Below, piece by piece: positions 1 to 7,021 of a stretch of DNA of 10,280 nucleotides. Source of the DNA: UBA9926 sp023261215. GTDB lineage: Bacteria; Pseudomonadota; Gammaproteobacteria; Pseudomonadales; Azotimanducaceae. The DNA lies in the NCBI GenBank assembly GCA_038136035.1, contig JAYPYV010000074.1:1-10280 (forward strand), written 5' to 3'. Positions within the stretch are counted from its first letter, which is position 1, and each line of letters opens with the position of its first letter. The notes under the pieces were generated by a model. It had not been told where the DNA came from, made no database searches, and saw only the letters and a program-made list of their open reading frames with translations. A program made the position numbers and the translations under genes.

Positions 1-78
1 ATTTTCATCGGTGATGTTCACGGTCACTGATATCTTGCACTGGCTTGGGCCTCGTTGTTCATTTCTGAAGGGGGGCTT
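1..78. other. Leader of the TonB-receptor gene
   Basis: This is the left edge of the window. It holds no recognisable gene. A strong purine-rich ribosome-binding site (GAAGGGGGG, 67-75) sits a few bases before the ATG at 79. An in-frame TTG at 55 would add eight residues but lies upstream of this site, so it is not the start. No convincing -35/-10 pair is visible; a TTGCAC at 34-39 has only a poor -10 partner. Confidence 0.5.
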
Positions 79-2523
79 ATGAGTATTCAAACCATCAAGA
101 AAACGCTGTTGGCTTCAGCGTTGCTTGGATCCGCGTTACCACATTCTTTTGTCACGCTGGCTGAAGAGACTTCAGCGGACCGCGTCTTTGAAGAAGTGGT
201 TGTCACTGCGCGCAAACGCCAAGAAGGGGCACAATCCGTTCCTATCCCTATTTCTGCGATTAGTGCCGAGCAGCTCGAGACGCGAAATCTCACTGAAATA
301 AGAGATATAGAAAAGCTAAGCCCAAATACCGACATCGACTTCAGTCCCTCCAATGGCACTTCGGCCATGATTTTTATGCGGGGCATTGGCCAGGTGAATT
401 GGTCGGGTACCCAAGATCCCAAAATCGGAATTTACGTTGACGGGGTGTACTTGAGTCGAGCTCAAGGCGCCTTGGTTGACTTTAATGACGTTGAGCGCGT
501 CGAGGTGCTGCGAGGCCCACAAGGCACACTCTTTGGTCGAAATACGACCGCAGGGCTCGTCCATATCATTAACAAGAAGCCCAATGCGGAGTCCTTTGAG
601 TCGGACATCACCTTGGGCGTCGGCAATGATGGTCAACGGAAATGGGGGTTGATGTTGAATACACCCCTATCTGATCAAATCTCGGCACGATTATCAGTAT
701 CGGGACAGCAAGCGGATGGTGTGATCATCAATTCAGTGACGGGTAATGATCGAGGTAACGAAGATTCTCAGAGTGCCCGACTTGCGCTCCGTTGGCAGAA
801 CGACGCTTTAGATGCGCTCCTGAGCTACAGCAAATTTGAAGCGGACGAGCGCGGCGCCCTTGCAACCTGTAATTGGTATGCACCGAGCGATCCGTTTGCC
901 GGTTTAGCAAGGGGCGGCCTGCCAGCGGTGGCTGTCATCTTTGGTACCTACAATCAAATGCAAGCGAATTGCGAGAGCACAACCAGAGACCTCTCGATTG
1001 ACATGACAAATGACGAACGTAATTTGGTCGATGTCGATAACCTCCTGCTCAATGTCAGCTATGACTTTGGTCCTTTGACCGTGACATCGATTACCTCTCA
1101 AAGAAACATAGAGCATTTCAATGGCTCTTGGGGTTGGGTAATGGGCAACGGCCCGGGTTCAAACTTCCTTGAAATTCTGAATAACCACGGTGAGACCGAT
1201 GCGTTTTCTCAAGAGCTTCGTGTCTCTGGAGGTACGGAACGATTGGATTGGGTTGTTGGCGCTTATTGGTTTGAAGAGGAGACCGACGAAGGTCTTGATG
1301 TGCCGCTGTTTCGCGGTGTGGCCGCTCCGGATCCTGCGGTATGGCCGTTTTTCTATGCGCCAGATGGTGCTGGCAGTACCTTGGGCGCCGCCGCCTTGGG
1401 GGCGCAGATCTACGGCAGTCGGTATCAGGCCTACGATGTGATTAACGAAAACCAAGCGTTTTTTGCCGAGTTGACCTACTCGGTGACCGACCAATGGGAT
1501 GTCACATTAGGGGCTCGCTATACGAGCGATGATCGAGACTTCACGCGCATTCAAACCCTATTTGGTGGCGCATTTGACCCTTTCTATTTTTGTCCTGGCA
1601 TGCCAACCGTGGAACTCGCCCCTGGGGTGCCTGCATCAGCCTCTGATCGTTGTCGCCAGACGGTGTCCTACTCTAAGACGACGCCTAGAGTCATCGTGAG
1701 TTATCAGCCATCGAGCGACTTGATGTTTTATGGCAGTTACAGCATGGGGTATTCGAGCGGTGGCTTTAACCAGGACGTCAGAATGCGCGCGTATCTACCA
1801 GAAACGGCCGACAACTTTGAATTTGGCGTGAAATCCGATCTGATAGATGGACGCTTAAGATTAAACGCGACGGTGTTTAGTAATCAGTACGAAAACCAGC
1901 AGTTGACTGTTGGGCGATTGGTGAACGGTCAGCCCACAGCGGACCTGATTAATGCGCAACAAGCAACGCTCAATGGCTTTGAGTTGGAAGTTTTGGGTCG
2001 ATTGACCGATCAGCTGACGGTGACTTTGAGCTTGGGTTATCTCAAAGGCGAATATGACGAGTTCACCGTGATTGATAACGTGACTGTGGTTGCTGAGGAT
2101 GGATCACTCTCGAGCGTGGAAACCGAGCGGGACCTGAGTTACATCGAGTTCGGTAATAAAGGCAAGAATCTATCGATGGATATCGGCTTGCTCCACAACA
2201 TGAGTTTGGGTGGCGGCGGGGAAATTGTCTCTTCGATTGGGGCAACATTTAAAGATGATCGTTATTACTCGCTGGAAAATACGCCATCATCATTCCAGCC
2301 CAGTTATTGGTTGGTCGATGGTCGCATCACTTGGTTCCTTTCGAATGGCCAATCGAGTGTTTCGCTCTGGGGTAACAATCTAACGGATAAAGACTATGTG
2401 ACCACGATGATCGACCAAGCGGGAACGATTCAAATTGGGGGCGCAGATCCGAGCTTGGGAATGGCCGCATCCTACTGGGGCGAGCCTCGACGATTTGGAT
2501 TGGAGTTTAGGCATAGCTTCTAG
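79..2523 (+). CDS. TonB-dependent outer-membrane receptor
   Basis: An 814-residue outer-membrane transporter that would import a scarce ligand (iron complex, vitamin, sugar or lipid-like compound) using TonB-ExbBD energy. The sequence shows a Sec signal peptide (about residues 1-28, cleavage near TLA|EE), a TonB box EEVVVTA at 38-44, and a plug domain containing the hallmark RGPQGTLFGRNTTAG at 145-159. A long beta-barrel follows and ends in an aromatic residue (FRHSF), as outer-membrane barrels do. The start is the ATG directly after a strong GAAGGGGGG site. Four cysteines occur as two pairs (264/298 and 505/525), probably in extracellular loops. No neighbouring gene identifies the substrate: there is no adjacent FecR/sigma pair, siderophore gene or glycoside hydrolase. 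The stop codon lies inside a 13-bp tandem repeat. Family assignment is secure; the ligand is unknown. Confidence 0.95.
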   Translation: MSIQTIKKTLLASALLGSALPHSFVTLAEETSADRVFEEVVVTARKRQEGAQSVPIPISAISAEQLETRNLTEIRDIEKLSPNTDIDFSPSNGTSAMIFMRGIGQVNWSGTQDPKIGIYVDGVYLSRAQGALVDFNDVERVEVLRGPQGTLFGRNTTAGLVHIINKKPNAESFESDITLGVGNDGQRKWGLMLNTPLSDQISARLSVSGQQADGVIINSVTGNDRGNEDSQSARLALRWQNDALDALLSYSKFEADERGALATCNWYAPSDPFAGLARGGLPAVAVIFGTYNQMQANCESTTRDLSIDMTNDERNLVDVDNLLLNVSYDFGPLTVTSITSQRNIEHFNGSWGWVMGNGPGSNFLEILNNHGETDAFSQELRVSGGTERLDWVVGAYWFEEETDEGLDVPLFRGVAAPDPAVWPFFYAPDGAGSTLGAAALGAQIYGSRYQAYDVINENQAFFAELTYSVTDQWDVTLGARYTSDDRDFTRIQTLFGGAFDPFYFCPGMPTVELAPGVPASASDRCRQTVSYSKTTPRVIVSYQPSSDLMFYGSYSMGYSSGGFNQDVRMRAYLPETADNFEFGVKSDLIDGRLRLNATVFSNQYENQQLTVGRLVNGQPTADLINAQQATLNGFELEVLGRLTDQLTVTLSLGYLKGEYDEFTVIDNVTVVAEDGSLSSVETERDLSYIEFGNKGKNLSMDIGLLHNMSLGGGGEIVSSIGATFKDDRYYSLENTPSSFQPSYWLVDGRITWFLSNGQSSVSLWGNNLTDKDYVTTMIDQAGTIQIGGADPSLGMAASYWGEPRRFGLEFRHSF

Positions 2524-2580
2524 GCATAGCTTTTAGGGTATCACTTTTGGACACAGCTTCTAGACATAGATATAGCTCTT
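2508..2580 (+). repeat. Degenerate 13-bp tandem repeat across the receptor stop codon
   Basis: Four to five units run head to tail: TAGGCATAGCTTC (2508-2520), TAGGCATAGCTTT (2521-2533), TAGGGTATCACTTT (2534-2547), TGGACACAGCTTC (2548-2560), and a longer form starting TAGACATAG and ending ATAGCTCTT (2561-2580). The first unit encodes the last residues of the receptor, and the TAG stop is the start of the second unit. Decay increases with distance from the gene, which suggests expansion by replication slippage after the gene end. No function is evident. Confidence 0.8.
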
Positions 2581-2834
2581 AGATTGATGAGTTCGCCAAC
2601 ATTGAAGAAATTGCCCCGGGAGCCTGCGCTCGAAATCGTGCTGGGCTGAAGGGGCGATCTCATTTGAGTCGAGAGTGCTGAGTATCTGAATAGCCTGTGG
2701 TTTAAGTTCTGTTGGACGATTGATTCGCAGGTGCTGTTTGTTGGAATGACCAACGTTGTCCTGCCTTCGAGCGGGTCCTTTGGGGTTCTTTAAGCGTACC
2801 CGTCAGGTTTCGTATCGCCGAATAAGGATGTGTT
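2581..2834. other. Intergenic region before the ceramidase-like gene
   Basis: No gene is supported here; frames in both strands look like chance openings. A small inverted repeat GTTGG-AATGA-CCAAC lies at 2740-2754. It has no T-run and is about 80 bases before the next start, so it could be an operator or chance. A ribosome-binding site AAGGA at 2824-2828 belongs to the gene starting at 2835. I see no convincing intrinsic terminator for the receptor. Confidence 0.5.
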
Positions 2835-3809
2835 TTGTCGACTGTAATCTCTACCCCCCGCCCATTCGTGATTGGGATCATCGCTTCAGTCCTATTCTTT
2901 GCCATCTATTTTGCGGTGGCGTGGGCTATCGGTTGGCAAAACCCTGCGCCATGGGAGTCCGCCATTGGCGAGGCTTCGCGTTGGTGCGAACGGGTGGCAC
3001 CAGGCGCTTTCCGTGAGCCCGTCAATGCGCTCAGTAATGTTGGGTTCATGGTCGCTGGCCTCTGGATGCTCTGGGTGTTGGGTCGCGACGAGCAACTGGG
3101 TCGAACGCGAGCAGGACTGATCGGTTTTTCGCCAACTGCCTTGGTTTACGCCGCCGCCGCTTGGTTTCTCGGCCCTGGCTCACTCATGATGCATGGCACC
3201 CATGCGGCCTGGGGTGGTTGGCTCGATAATCTCAGCATGGTGATGTACATCCTGATTCCCTGGCTTTTGAATCTGTCTCAAATGGGCCGGTGGACGGTTT
3301 CCCGATTTCTCTGGATCTACGCGGCCATCGTCGTTGCCTATGCCGTGCTTCGAGGTGCCTTTGGTTGGGGCCTTGGGATCGGTCTGGACCTTTTTGGGCT
3401 TTCCATCGGGCTCTGGGTCATTACTGAGTCGCTGTATCGATTCTGGTCGCCCATGTTCAGATGGTTATCGGGGTTTGTCGGGTTTTTAGTGGCGCTAATC
3501 TTCGGCACAACCCCGCTCGAGATGTGGGCGGACCCTGGCAAGTATTGGTGGGTGATCCTTTTCTGGTTGCCAGCGCTCATTGCTCGAGAGGCGCCTGTTC
3601 GACGTCGCGCCTACTGGCCTTGGTTCTTTTTCGGCGTTGCGTTTTATCTATCGGCCTCGGTGATTTGGCAAACGGGTAAACCCTCGCACGCTTGGTGTGA
3701 TCCGGACAGTTTGATTCAAGCGCACGGCATTTGGCATCTCATGACGGCAGTGGCAACCGTGTGCTTTTTTATCTTTCTTCGAACGGAACGGGTGAAGCCA
3801 GCTGATTGA
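2835..3809 (+). CDS. Alkaline ceramidase / CREST-superfamily integral membrane hydrolase
   Basis: A 324-residue polytopic membrane protein (about seven to eight hydrophobic segments) matching the alkaline ceramidase family, which cleaves the amide bond of ceramides to give a sphingoid base and a fatty acid. The CREST active-site pattern is visible: Ser116 and His120 in GSLMMH (S-x3-H), Asp131 in WLDN exactly 11 residues after His120, and His297/His301 in AHGIWH (H-x3-H). These correspond to Ser77, His81, Asp92, His217 and His221 of human ACER3. A calcium-site-like segment is also present: Trp50-Cys51-Glu52, then Glu61 and Asn64 in REPVNALSN. The start is a TTG with AAGGA 6 bases upstream; an ATG at 2828 is in another frame. 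It stands alone on the plus strand. Family assignment is firm. The true amide substrate is inferred, and other CREST members act on different lipids. Confidence 0.9.
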   Translation: MSTVISTPRPFVIGIIASVLFFAIYFAVAWAIGWQNPAPWESAIGEASRWCERVAPGAFREPVNALSNVGFMVAGLWMLWVLGRDEQLGRTRAGLIGFSPTALVYAAAAWFLGPGSLMMHGTHAAWGGWLDNLSMVMYILIPWLLNLSQMGRWTVSRFLWIYAAIVVAYAVLRGAFGWGLGIGLDLFGLSIGLWVITESLYRFWSPMFRWLSGFVGFLVALIFGTTPLEMWADPGKYWWVILFWLPALIAREAPVRRRAYWPWFFFGVAFYLSASVIWQTGKPSHAWCDPDSLIQAHGIWHLMTAVATVCFFIFLRTERVKPAD

Positions 3810-3836
3810 GATCAGCAGAGTGGAAGAAGCTCTGCT
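3801..3836 (+). terminator. Two overlapping hairpins at the ceramidase-like stop codon
   Basis: GCTGAT-TGAG-ATCAGC (3801-3816) is a perfect 6-bp stem with the TGA stop in its tetraloop. AGCAGAG-(9 nt)-CTCTGCT (3814-3836) is a perfect 7-bp stem immediately downstream. The two share AGC at 3814-3816, so they cannot both form completely. Neither is followed by a T-run, so a classical intrinsic terminator is not demonstrated. They could protect the mRNA 3' end or mark a Rho-dependent end. Confidence 0.35.
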
Positions 3837-3931
3837 CAAAAGGTGCCAAGCAACCAAAGCGGCAAACGGAATCGACTGATCAGAAATTAGAAGTCATTAA
3901 GCAGAAGCGCCGCGAGAATCGAGAGGCACAA

Positions 3932-4031
3932 NNNNNNNNNNNNNNNNNNNNNNNNNNNNNNNNNNNNNNNNNNNNNNNNNNNNNNNNNNNNNNNNNNNNN
4001 NNNNNNNNNNNNNNNNNNNNNNNNNNNNNNN
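3932..4031. other. Scaffold gap (100 N)
   Basis: Exactly 100 unresolved bases, a conventional placeholder length, so the real distance is unknown. The left flank (3810-3931) has no recognised gene. The right flank begins at once with a heptamer tandem repeat, a plausible cause of the assembly break. Confidence 0.95.
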
Positions 4032-4059
4032 GTCTTCGGTCTTCGGTCTTCGGTCTTCG
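4032..4059 (+). repeat. GTCTTCG heptanucleotide tandem repeat, four perfect copies
   Basis: Four perfect GTCTTCG units abut the right edge of the gap and end at GTCCC. Since the array is cut by the gap, the real copy number may be larger. The surrounding sequence (4060-4253) codes for nothing recognisable and lies between the convergent 3' ends of the ceramidase-like gene and hslO. Confidence 0.9.
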
Positions 4060-4124
4060 GTCCCAGATGCGGATTGACGTCGTGTCTACTTTAAGTCGGA
4101 AAGATCCCGTGCTTGAGTATTAGA

Positions 4125-4148
4125 CGGAAAACTGAGACGAACTCAGAT
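4125..4148 (-). terminator. Weak terminator candidate downstream of hslO
   Basis: On the minus strand, CTGAG-TTCGT-CTCAG (4132-4146) is followed directly by TTTT. The stem is only 5 bp and lies about 110 bases after the hslO stop. A second, stronger hairpin closer to the gene (ACCGAGGC with GCCTCG-C-GGT, 4167-4190, one bulged C) lacks a T-run. Either could end the hslO transcript. Confidence 0.35.
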
Positions 4149-4253
4149 CTTTGGACGGGCCAGCGGACCGAGGCCTCTCAGCCTCGCGGTATTGGTTGGC
4201 GATGCAACCCTTAAAGAAAGGCGGAAGCGCGTGCGTCTTGCGACATTGGGCAG

Positions 4254-5141
4254 TTAATGCGGCGCTTCGCCCTGGCGCGCGATGTTCGCAACATCCTCTT
4301 GGTTCATCCGCCGTACCTGGCCGCAAAATTCGCACCCGATTTCGATTTCTGGCTGCTCTTCGAACATGGCAGTGAGCTCAGTTTCACCCAACGCGATGAG
4401 TGCGTTCGCCATGCGCTCGCTCGAGCAAGTGCAGGCGAACACTGGCCCCTGTTCTTCAAACAAGGTGATGGGTTCAGTGCCGAAAAGGCGTCGCAGCAGC
4501 TGTTCAGGTTCCAGCTGGTCCAGTTCTTCTGGCGTCACCGTGCTCGCCAGCGTCGCAAAATGCGTCCACTGGTCGTCGCGTTGTGATCGATCCGTCACCC
4601 GTTGAGGCGGCAGTTGCTGCAGCAACATTCCGAACGCCTGTCGGCCATCACAATGCAAGAACAAAAGCGTGCCCAGCTGATCAGATTGTCCGAAGTAAAA
4701 CTCGAGGCAGCCGGAAAGTTTCTTTGCTTCGATCGGAACCAGGCTCTGATAGCGTTCACCCTGCAACGGCTCGATGGTGACGACCATGGTGCCACCCGCG
4801 AGAAGCACCTGAAGGTCAAGTTCGCTCTCCACCTCGGTGGTTGCCTGGCTGATCGGTTGATTGACGCGCAGCACCCCCCGAATACCGCGATCACTGGTTG
4901 CCTCCGCCGCAATGAGTGAGAGCGCGGCTTGACTCCTTGCCTGGAGAATCAAGCGACCGTCAAATTTGATGGTTTCGGCAAGCAGTAATGAGGCCGTCAG
5001 GAACTCGCCCAAGAGTCCCTTAAGGAGGGGGGAGTAATCATGAGCGGCGAGGCTCTCCTGAAGGGATTGGTCCAAACGAATCAGGTGCCCGCGAACGTCG
5101 GCAGATTCAAACAAGAATCGATAATTGCTGTCGGCCTTCAT
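4254..5141 (-). CDS. hslO: Hsp33 redox-regulated molecular chaperone
   Basis: Cytoplasmic holdase chaperone activated by oxidation, which protects unfolding proteins during combined oxidative and heat stress. The 295-residue length matches the family (E. coli 292). The redox switch is complete: Cys237-Thr-Cys239 and Cys270-Glu-Phe-Cys273, the CxC/CxxC zinc-binding tetrad of Hsp33. The family segment YFGQSDQLGT lies at 149-158, and the N-terminal domain (RGHLIRLDQSL, residues 17-27) is typical. The ATG at 5141 is the natural start. The preceding purine stretch is poor (GGGGGCGCT), so translation initiation may be moderate. It is transcribed alone, about 260 bases beyond the transporter gene on the same strand, with its own promoter candidate. 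Confidence 0.98.
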   Translation of the reverse strand: MKADSNYRFLFESADVRGHLIRLDQSLQESLAAHDYSPLLKGLLGEFLTASLLLAETIKFDGRLILQARSQAALSLIAAEATSDRGIRGVLRVNQPISQATTEVESELDLQVLLAGGTMVVTIEPLQGERYQSLVPIEAKKLSGCLEFYFGQSDQLGTLLFLHCDGRQAFGMLLQQLPPQRVTDRSQRDDQWTHFATLASTVTPEELDQLEPEQLLRRLFGTEPITLFEEQGPVFACTCSSERMANALIALGETELTAMFEEQPEIEIGCEFCGQVRRMNQEDVANIARQGEAPH

Positions 5142-5165
5142 AGCGCCCCCGGTTAAGAGCGCGGC

Positions 5166-5196
5166 AGTATAGCGGATCTGGAGCGCCTAACGCTCC
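5166..5196 (-). promoter_or_regulatory. Candidate hslO promoter with inverted repeat
   Basis: On the minus strand a good sigma-70 -10 hexamer, TATACT (5166-5171), would start transcription about 18-20 bases before the hslO ATG. The -35 position is poor. The spacer/-35 zone carries a perfect inverted repeat GGAGCG-CCTAA-CGCTCC (5180-5196), so a regulator-assisted promoter is possible. No heat-shock sigma-32 -10 (CCCCAT type) was seen at the expected spacing. This is inference from motif and position. Confidence 0.4.
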
Positions 5197-5372
5197 GACC
5201 GCAGGCGTCAGATGCCGTCTTCCCGGCTGCGAAGGATTAAAGTGAAACGGAAAGGCTCAAGTCAGCACATGAAAAACAGTGCGTTTGGTATACCCGCGAC
5301 GGGTGCCCATAACCGAGTCGAGCGCATGCCGCGCAAGCGGGTCCGTTGGGTCAATTCATGCGCTTTGATGGA
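5197..5372. other. Intergenic region between hslO and the GPH symporter
   Basis: Nothing recognisable as a gene. A plus-strand open frame running from an ATG at 5212 into the symporter is arginine-rich, has no ribosome-binding site and overlaps the transporter antisense, so it is treated as chance. Confidence 0.5.
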
Positions 5373-5392
5373 AGGCGCCTTTATGCGCGCCT
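5373..5392 (-). terminator. Probable terminator of the GPH symporter gene
   Basis: AGGCGC and GCGCCT form a 6-bp GC-rich stem around an 8-base loop, starting 12 bases after the symporter TAA on the minus strand and followed by TTCC. Position and GC content fit an intrinsic terminator, but the T-run is short. Confidence 0.45.
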
Positions 5393-5404
5393 CGACGCCT
5401 AGGG

Positions 5405-6823
5405 TTAGCTCGTACTGCGCGCCTCGAGTTGTTGAAGGTTGGCCTCGTGGCCTTCTCGATTGATGCGGTAAAGGCTGAGGATCGATAGCGCCACCACATA
5501 GAACACCAAAATAACCGGGATGTAGTAGATGGCAAGCGAATCCACAGTGCCGGCCGGCACTTCGCCTGGCTTTGCGCCCGTCGGGAATTGAATGATCGCG
5601 AGGATCTGGCCAGCAACCACCACACCCAAGCCATTCACAGCCTTCTGCGCGAAGCTGTTGGCCGCGAAAAAGATGCCTTCGGAGCGACGTCCGGTTTTGA
5701 TCTCGCTGTCTTCGACCACATCCGCAATCATCGCTGAGACTAGGGCCGAGGCTGCGATAATCAGCGTCACTTCAACGGTGTTGAAAACGATCAGGGTCCA
5801 GAACAGGGCGTCGGTGCCATTCTCTGGGAATAGATCGAAGAGGCGTAAAACGAAGGGGAGCGGCGCGCAAAGGAAAGACAGCCCCAAGATGGTCATGCCG
5901 CCCACTTTTTTCCCAAGTCGCTTTGACACCCAGGGCGCGAGCTTCAGAGCCAACAGCGCGGATAGGAAATAGGGCAAATTCAAATAACCAATTTGGGAGC
6001 TGGTCAGTTCCCAAAAGTGCCGAGTGAAGTAAATGCTGAGCGAGGTGGCAACCCCCGAGGCGACGGCCATAAACAGCGCGGAGATAAAGAGCGCAAAGAA
6101 CGAGCGGTTGGAGAGCGTCTCTTTCAGTTCTCGCGCGGTTTTTCTCAAATCGAACCCAGTGCTCGGAGGTGGCTGCCGCAAATAGGGAATGTGCCGATGC
6201 GTGCCGATCGTCGAGATATAGATTGACAAGAAGATAATGATGGACGCTGTCAGGCCATAGTTTTGCCAGCCCTCAACGTACTCAAGGCCACCCTTCTCCT
6301 CGGGCAAGAAGACCAGGTAGTTCAGCACGGCCATCGTGAGTCCACCCCACCAGGCGAAGAAGTAACGGAAACTCATCAACTCGGTGCGCTGGTCGTAGTC
6401 GGGTGTCAGCTCCGCAACCAGCGCTGTGGCGGGGATTTCATAAAACGTGATCAAGGTCCGGATAAACACGCTCATGACCACGAAATAAAGGAACAAGTCG
6501 CCTTCGTCGAGCGTGGGGGGTGCCCAGAGAAAATAGTAAGCAATGGCAACAGGAATGCCAGAGGCATACATCAGTGGGTGGCGCCTGCCCCAGCGGGATC
6601 GCAGGTTGTCAGAGAAGTAGCCTACGAGTGGGTCTGAAACCGCATCGAAGATGAGCGCGATCAAGATGCCGAGGGAGACCAGGTCTGCTCGCAAACCGAT
6701 GACTTGGCTATAGTAGAATAGCAACAGATAGTTGAAGCCATTCGCCTTGGCGCCATTGGCTACGGCACCAAATCCATAAAAAAGTTTCGTCGAAAAATCG
6801 ATGCGCGCGCCGGATTGATTCAT
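5405..6823 (-). CDS. GPH-family sugar:cation symporter (MFS, MelB-like)
   Basis: Inner-membrane secondary transporter of about 472 residues with roughly 12 hydrophobic helices, expected to move a glycoside or related solute with H+ or Na+. The MelB-type motif DAVSDPLVGYFSD-(NL)-RSRWGRRHP gives Asp60 and Asp64, equivalent to the cation-site Asp55/Asp59 of E. coli MelB. A second family block, FYEIPATALVAELTPDY, lies near residue 127. A third, IKTGRRSEGIFFAANSFAQK, begins near 375. The ATG at 6823 is chosen because the protein then begins close to the usual N-terminus (RIDFSTKLFYGFG). It has no clear ribosome-binding site. A TTG at 6868 is in frame, and the frame stays open to the gap at 6881, so a longer product cannot be excluded. 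The substrate is unknown: no glycosidase or LacI-type regulator is visible nearby. Confidence 0.92.
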   Translation of the reverse strand: MNQSGARIDFSTKLFYGFGAVANGAKANGFNYLLLFYYSQVIGLRADLVSLGILIALIFDAVSDPLVGYFSDNLRSRWGRRHPLMYASGIPVAIAYYFLWAPPTLDEGDLFLYFVVMSVFIRTLITFYEIPATALVAELTPDYDQRTELMSFRYFFAWWGGLTMAVLNYLVFLPEEKGGLEYVEGWQNYGLTASIIIFLSIYISTIGTHRHIPYLRQPPPSTGFDLRKTARELKETLSNRSFFALFISALFMAVASGVATSLSIYFTRHFWELTSSQIGYLNLPYFLSALLALKLAPWVSKRLGKKVGGMTILGLSFLCAPLPFVLRLFDLFPENGTDALFWTLIVFNTVEVTLIIAASALVSAMIADVVEDSEIKTGRRSEGIFFAANSFAQKAVNGLGVVVAGQILAIIQFPTGAKPGEVPAGTVDSLAIYYIPVILVFYVVALSILSLYRINREGHEANLQQLEARSTS

Positions 6824-6880
6824 AGGGAGACTTTTGCTGAGTGGATTGACACCCGTTCGCTCGGGCAAATCGGCCCGCAG

Positions 6881-6980
6881 NNNNNNNNNNNNNNNNNNNN
6901 NNNNNNNNNNNNNNNNNNNNNNNNNNNNNNNNNNNNNNNNNNNNNNNNNNNNNNNNNNNNNNNNNNNNNNNNNNNNNNNN
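6881..6980. other. Scaffold gap (100 N)
   Basis: A second placeholder of exactly 100 N. It removes the promoter region of the symporter gene and possibly all or part of a gene between it and the DUF481 protein. Open frames that seem to cross it on either strand are not evidence for genes. Confidence 0.95.
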
Positions 6981-7021
6981 GCTTGAGTCAGGCTGATCGC
7001 GGCTCGTTCCGCCTAGGATCA

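Noticed and set aside
55..78. TTG at 55 as start of the TonB receptor
   Set aside because: It lies upstream of the strong GAAGGGGGG ribosome-binding site; the ATG at 79 gives a normal signal peptide.
3806..4123. Open frame starting at a TTG that overlaps the ceramidase-like stop (TTGA) and runs through the first gap
   Set aside because: One third is unknown sequence, its right part is the heptamer repeat, there is no good ribosome-binding site, and the visible 42 N-terminal residues are simply Lys/Arg/Gln-rich with no recognised family.
5212..5463. 83-codon plus-strand frame between hslO and the symporter
   Set aside because: No ribosome-binding site, arginine-rich chance composition, and it overlaps the 3' end of the symporter on the opposite strand.
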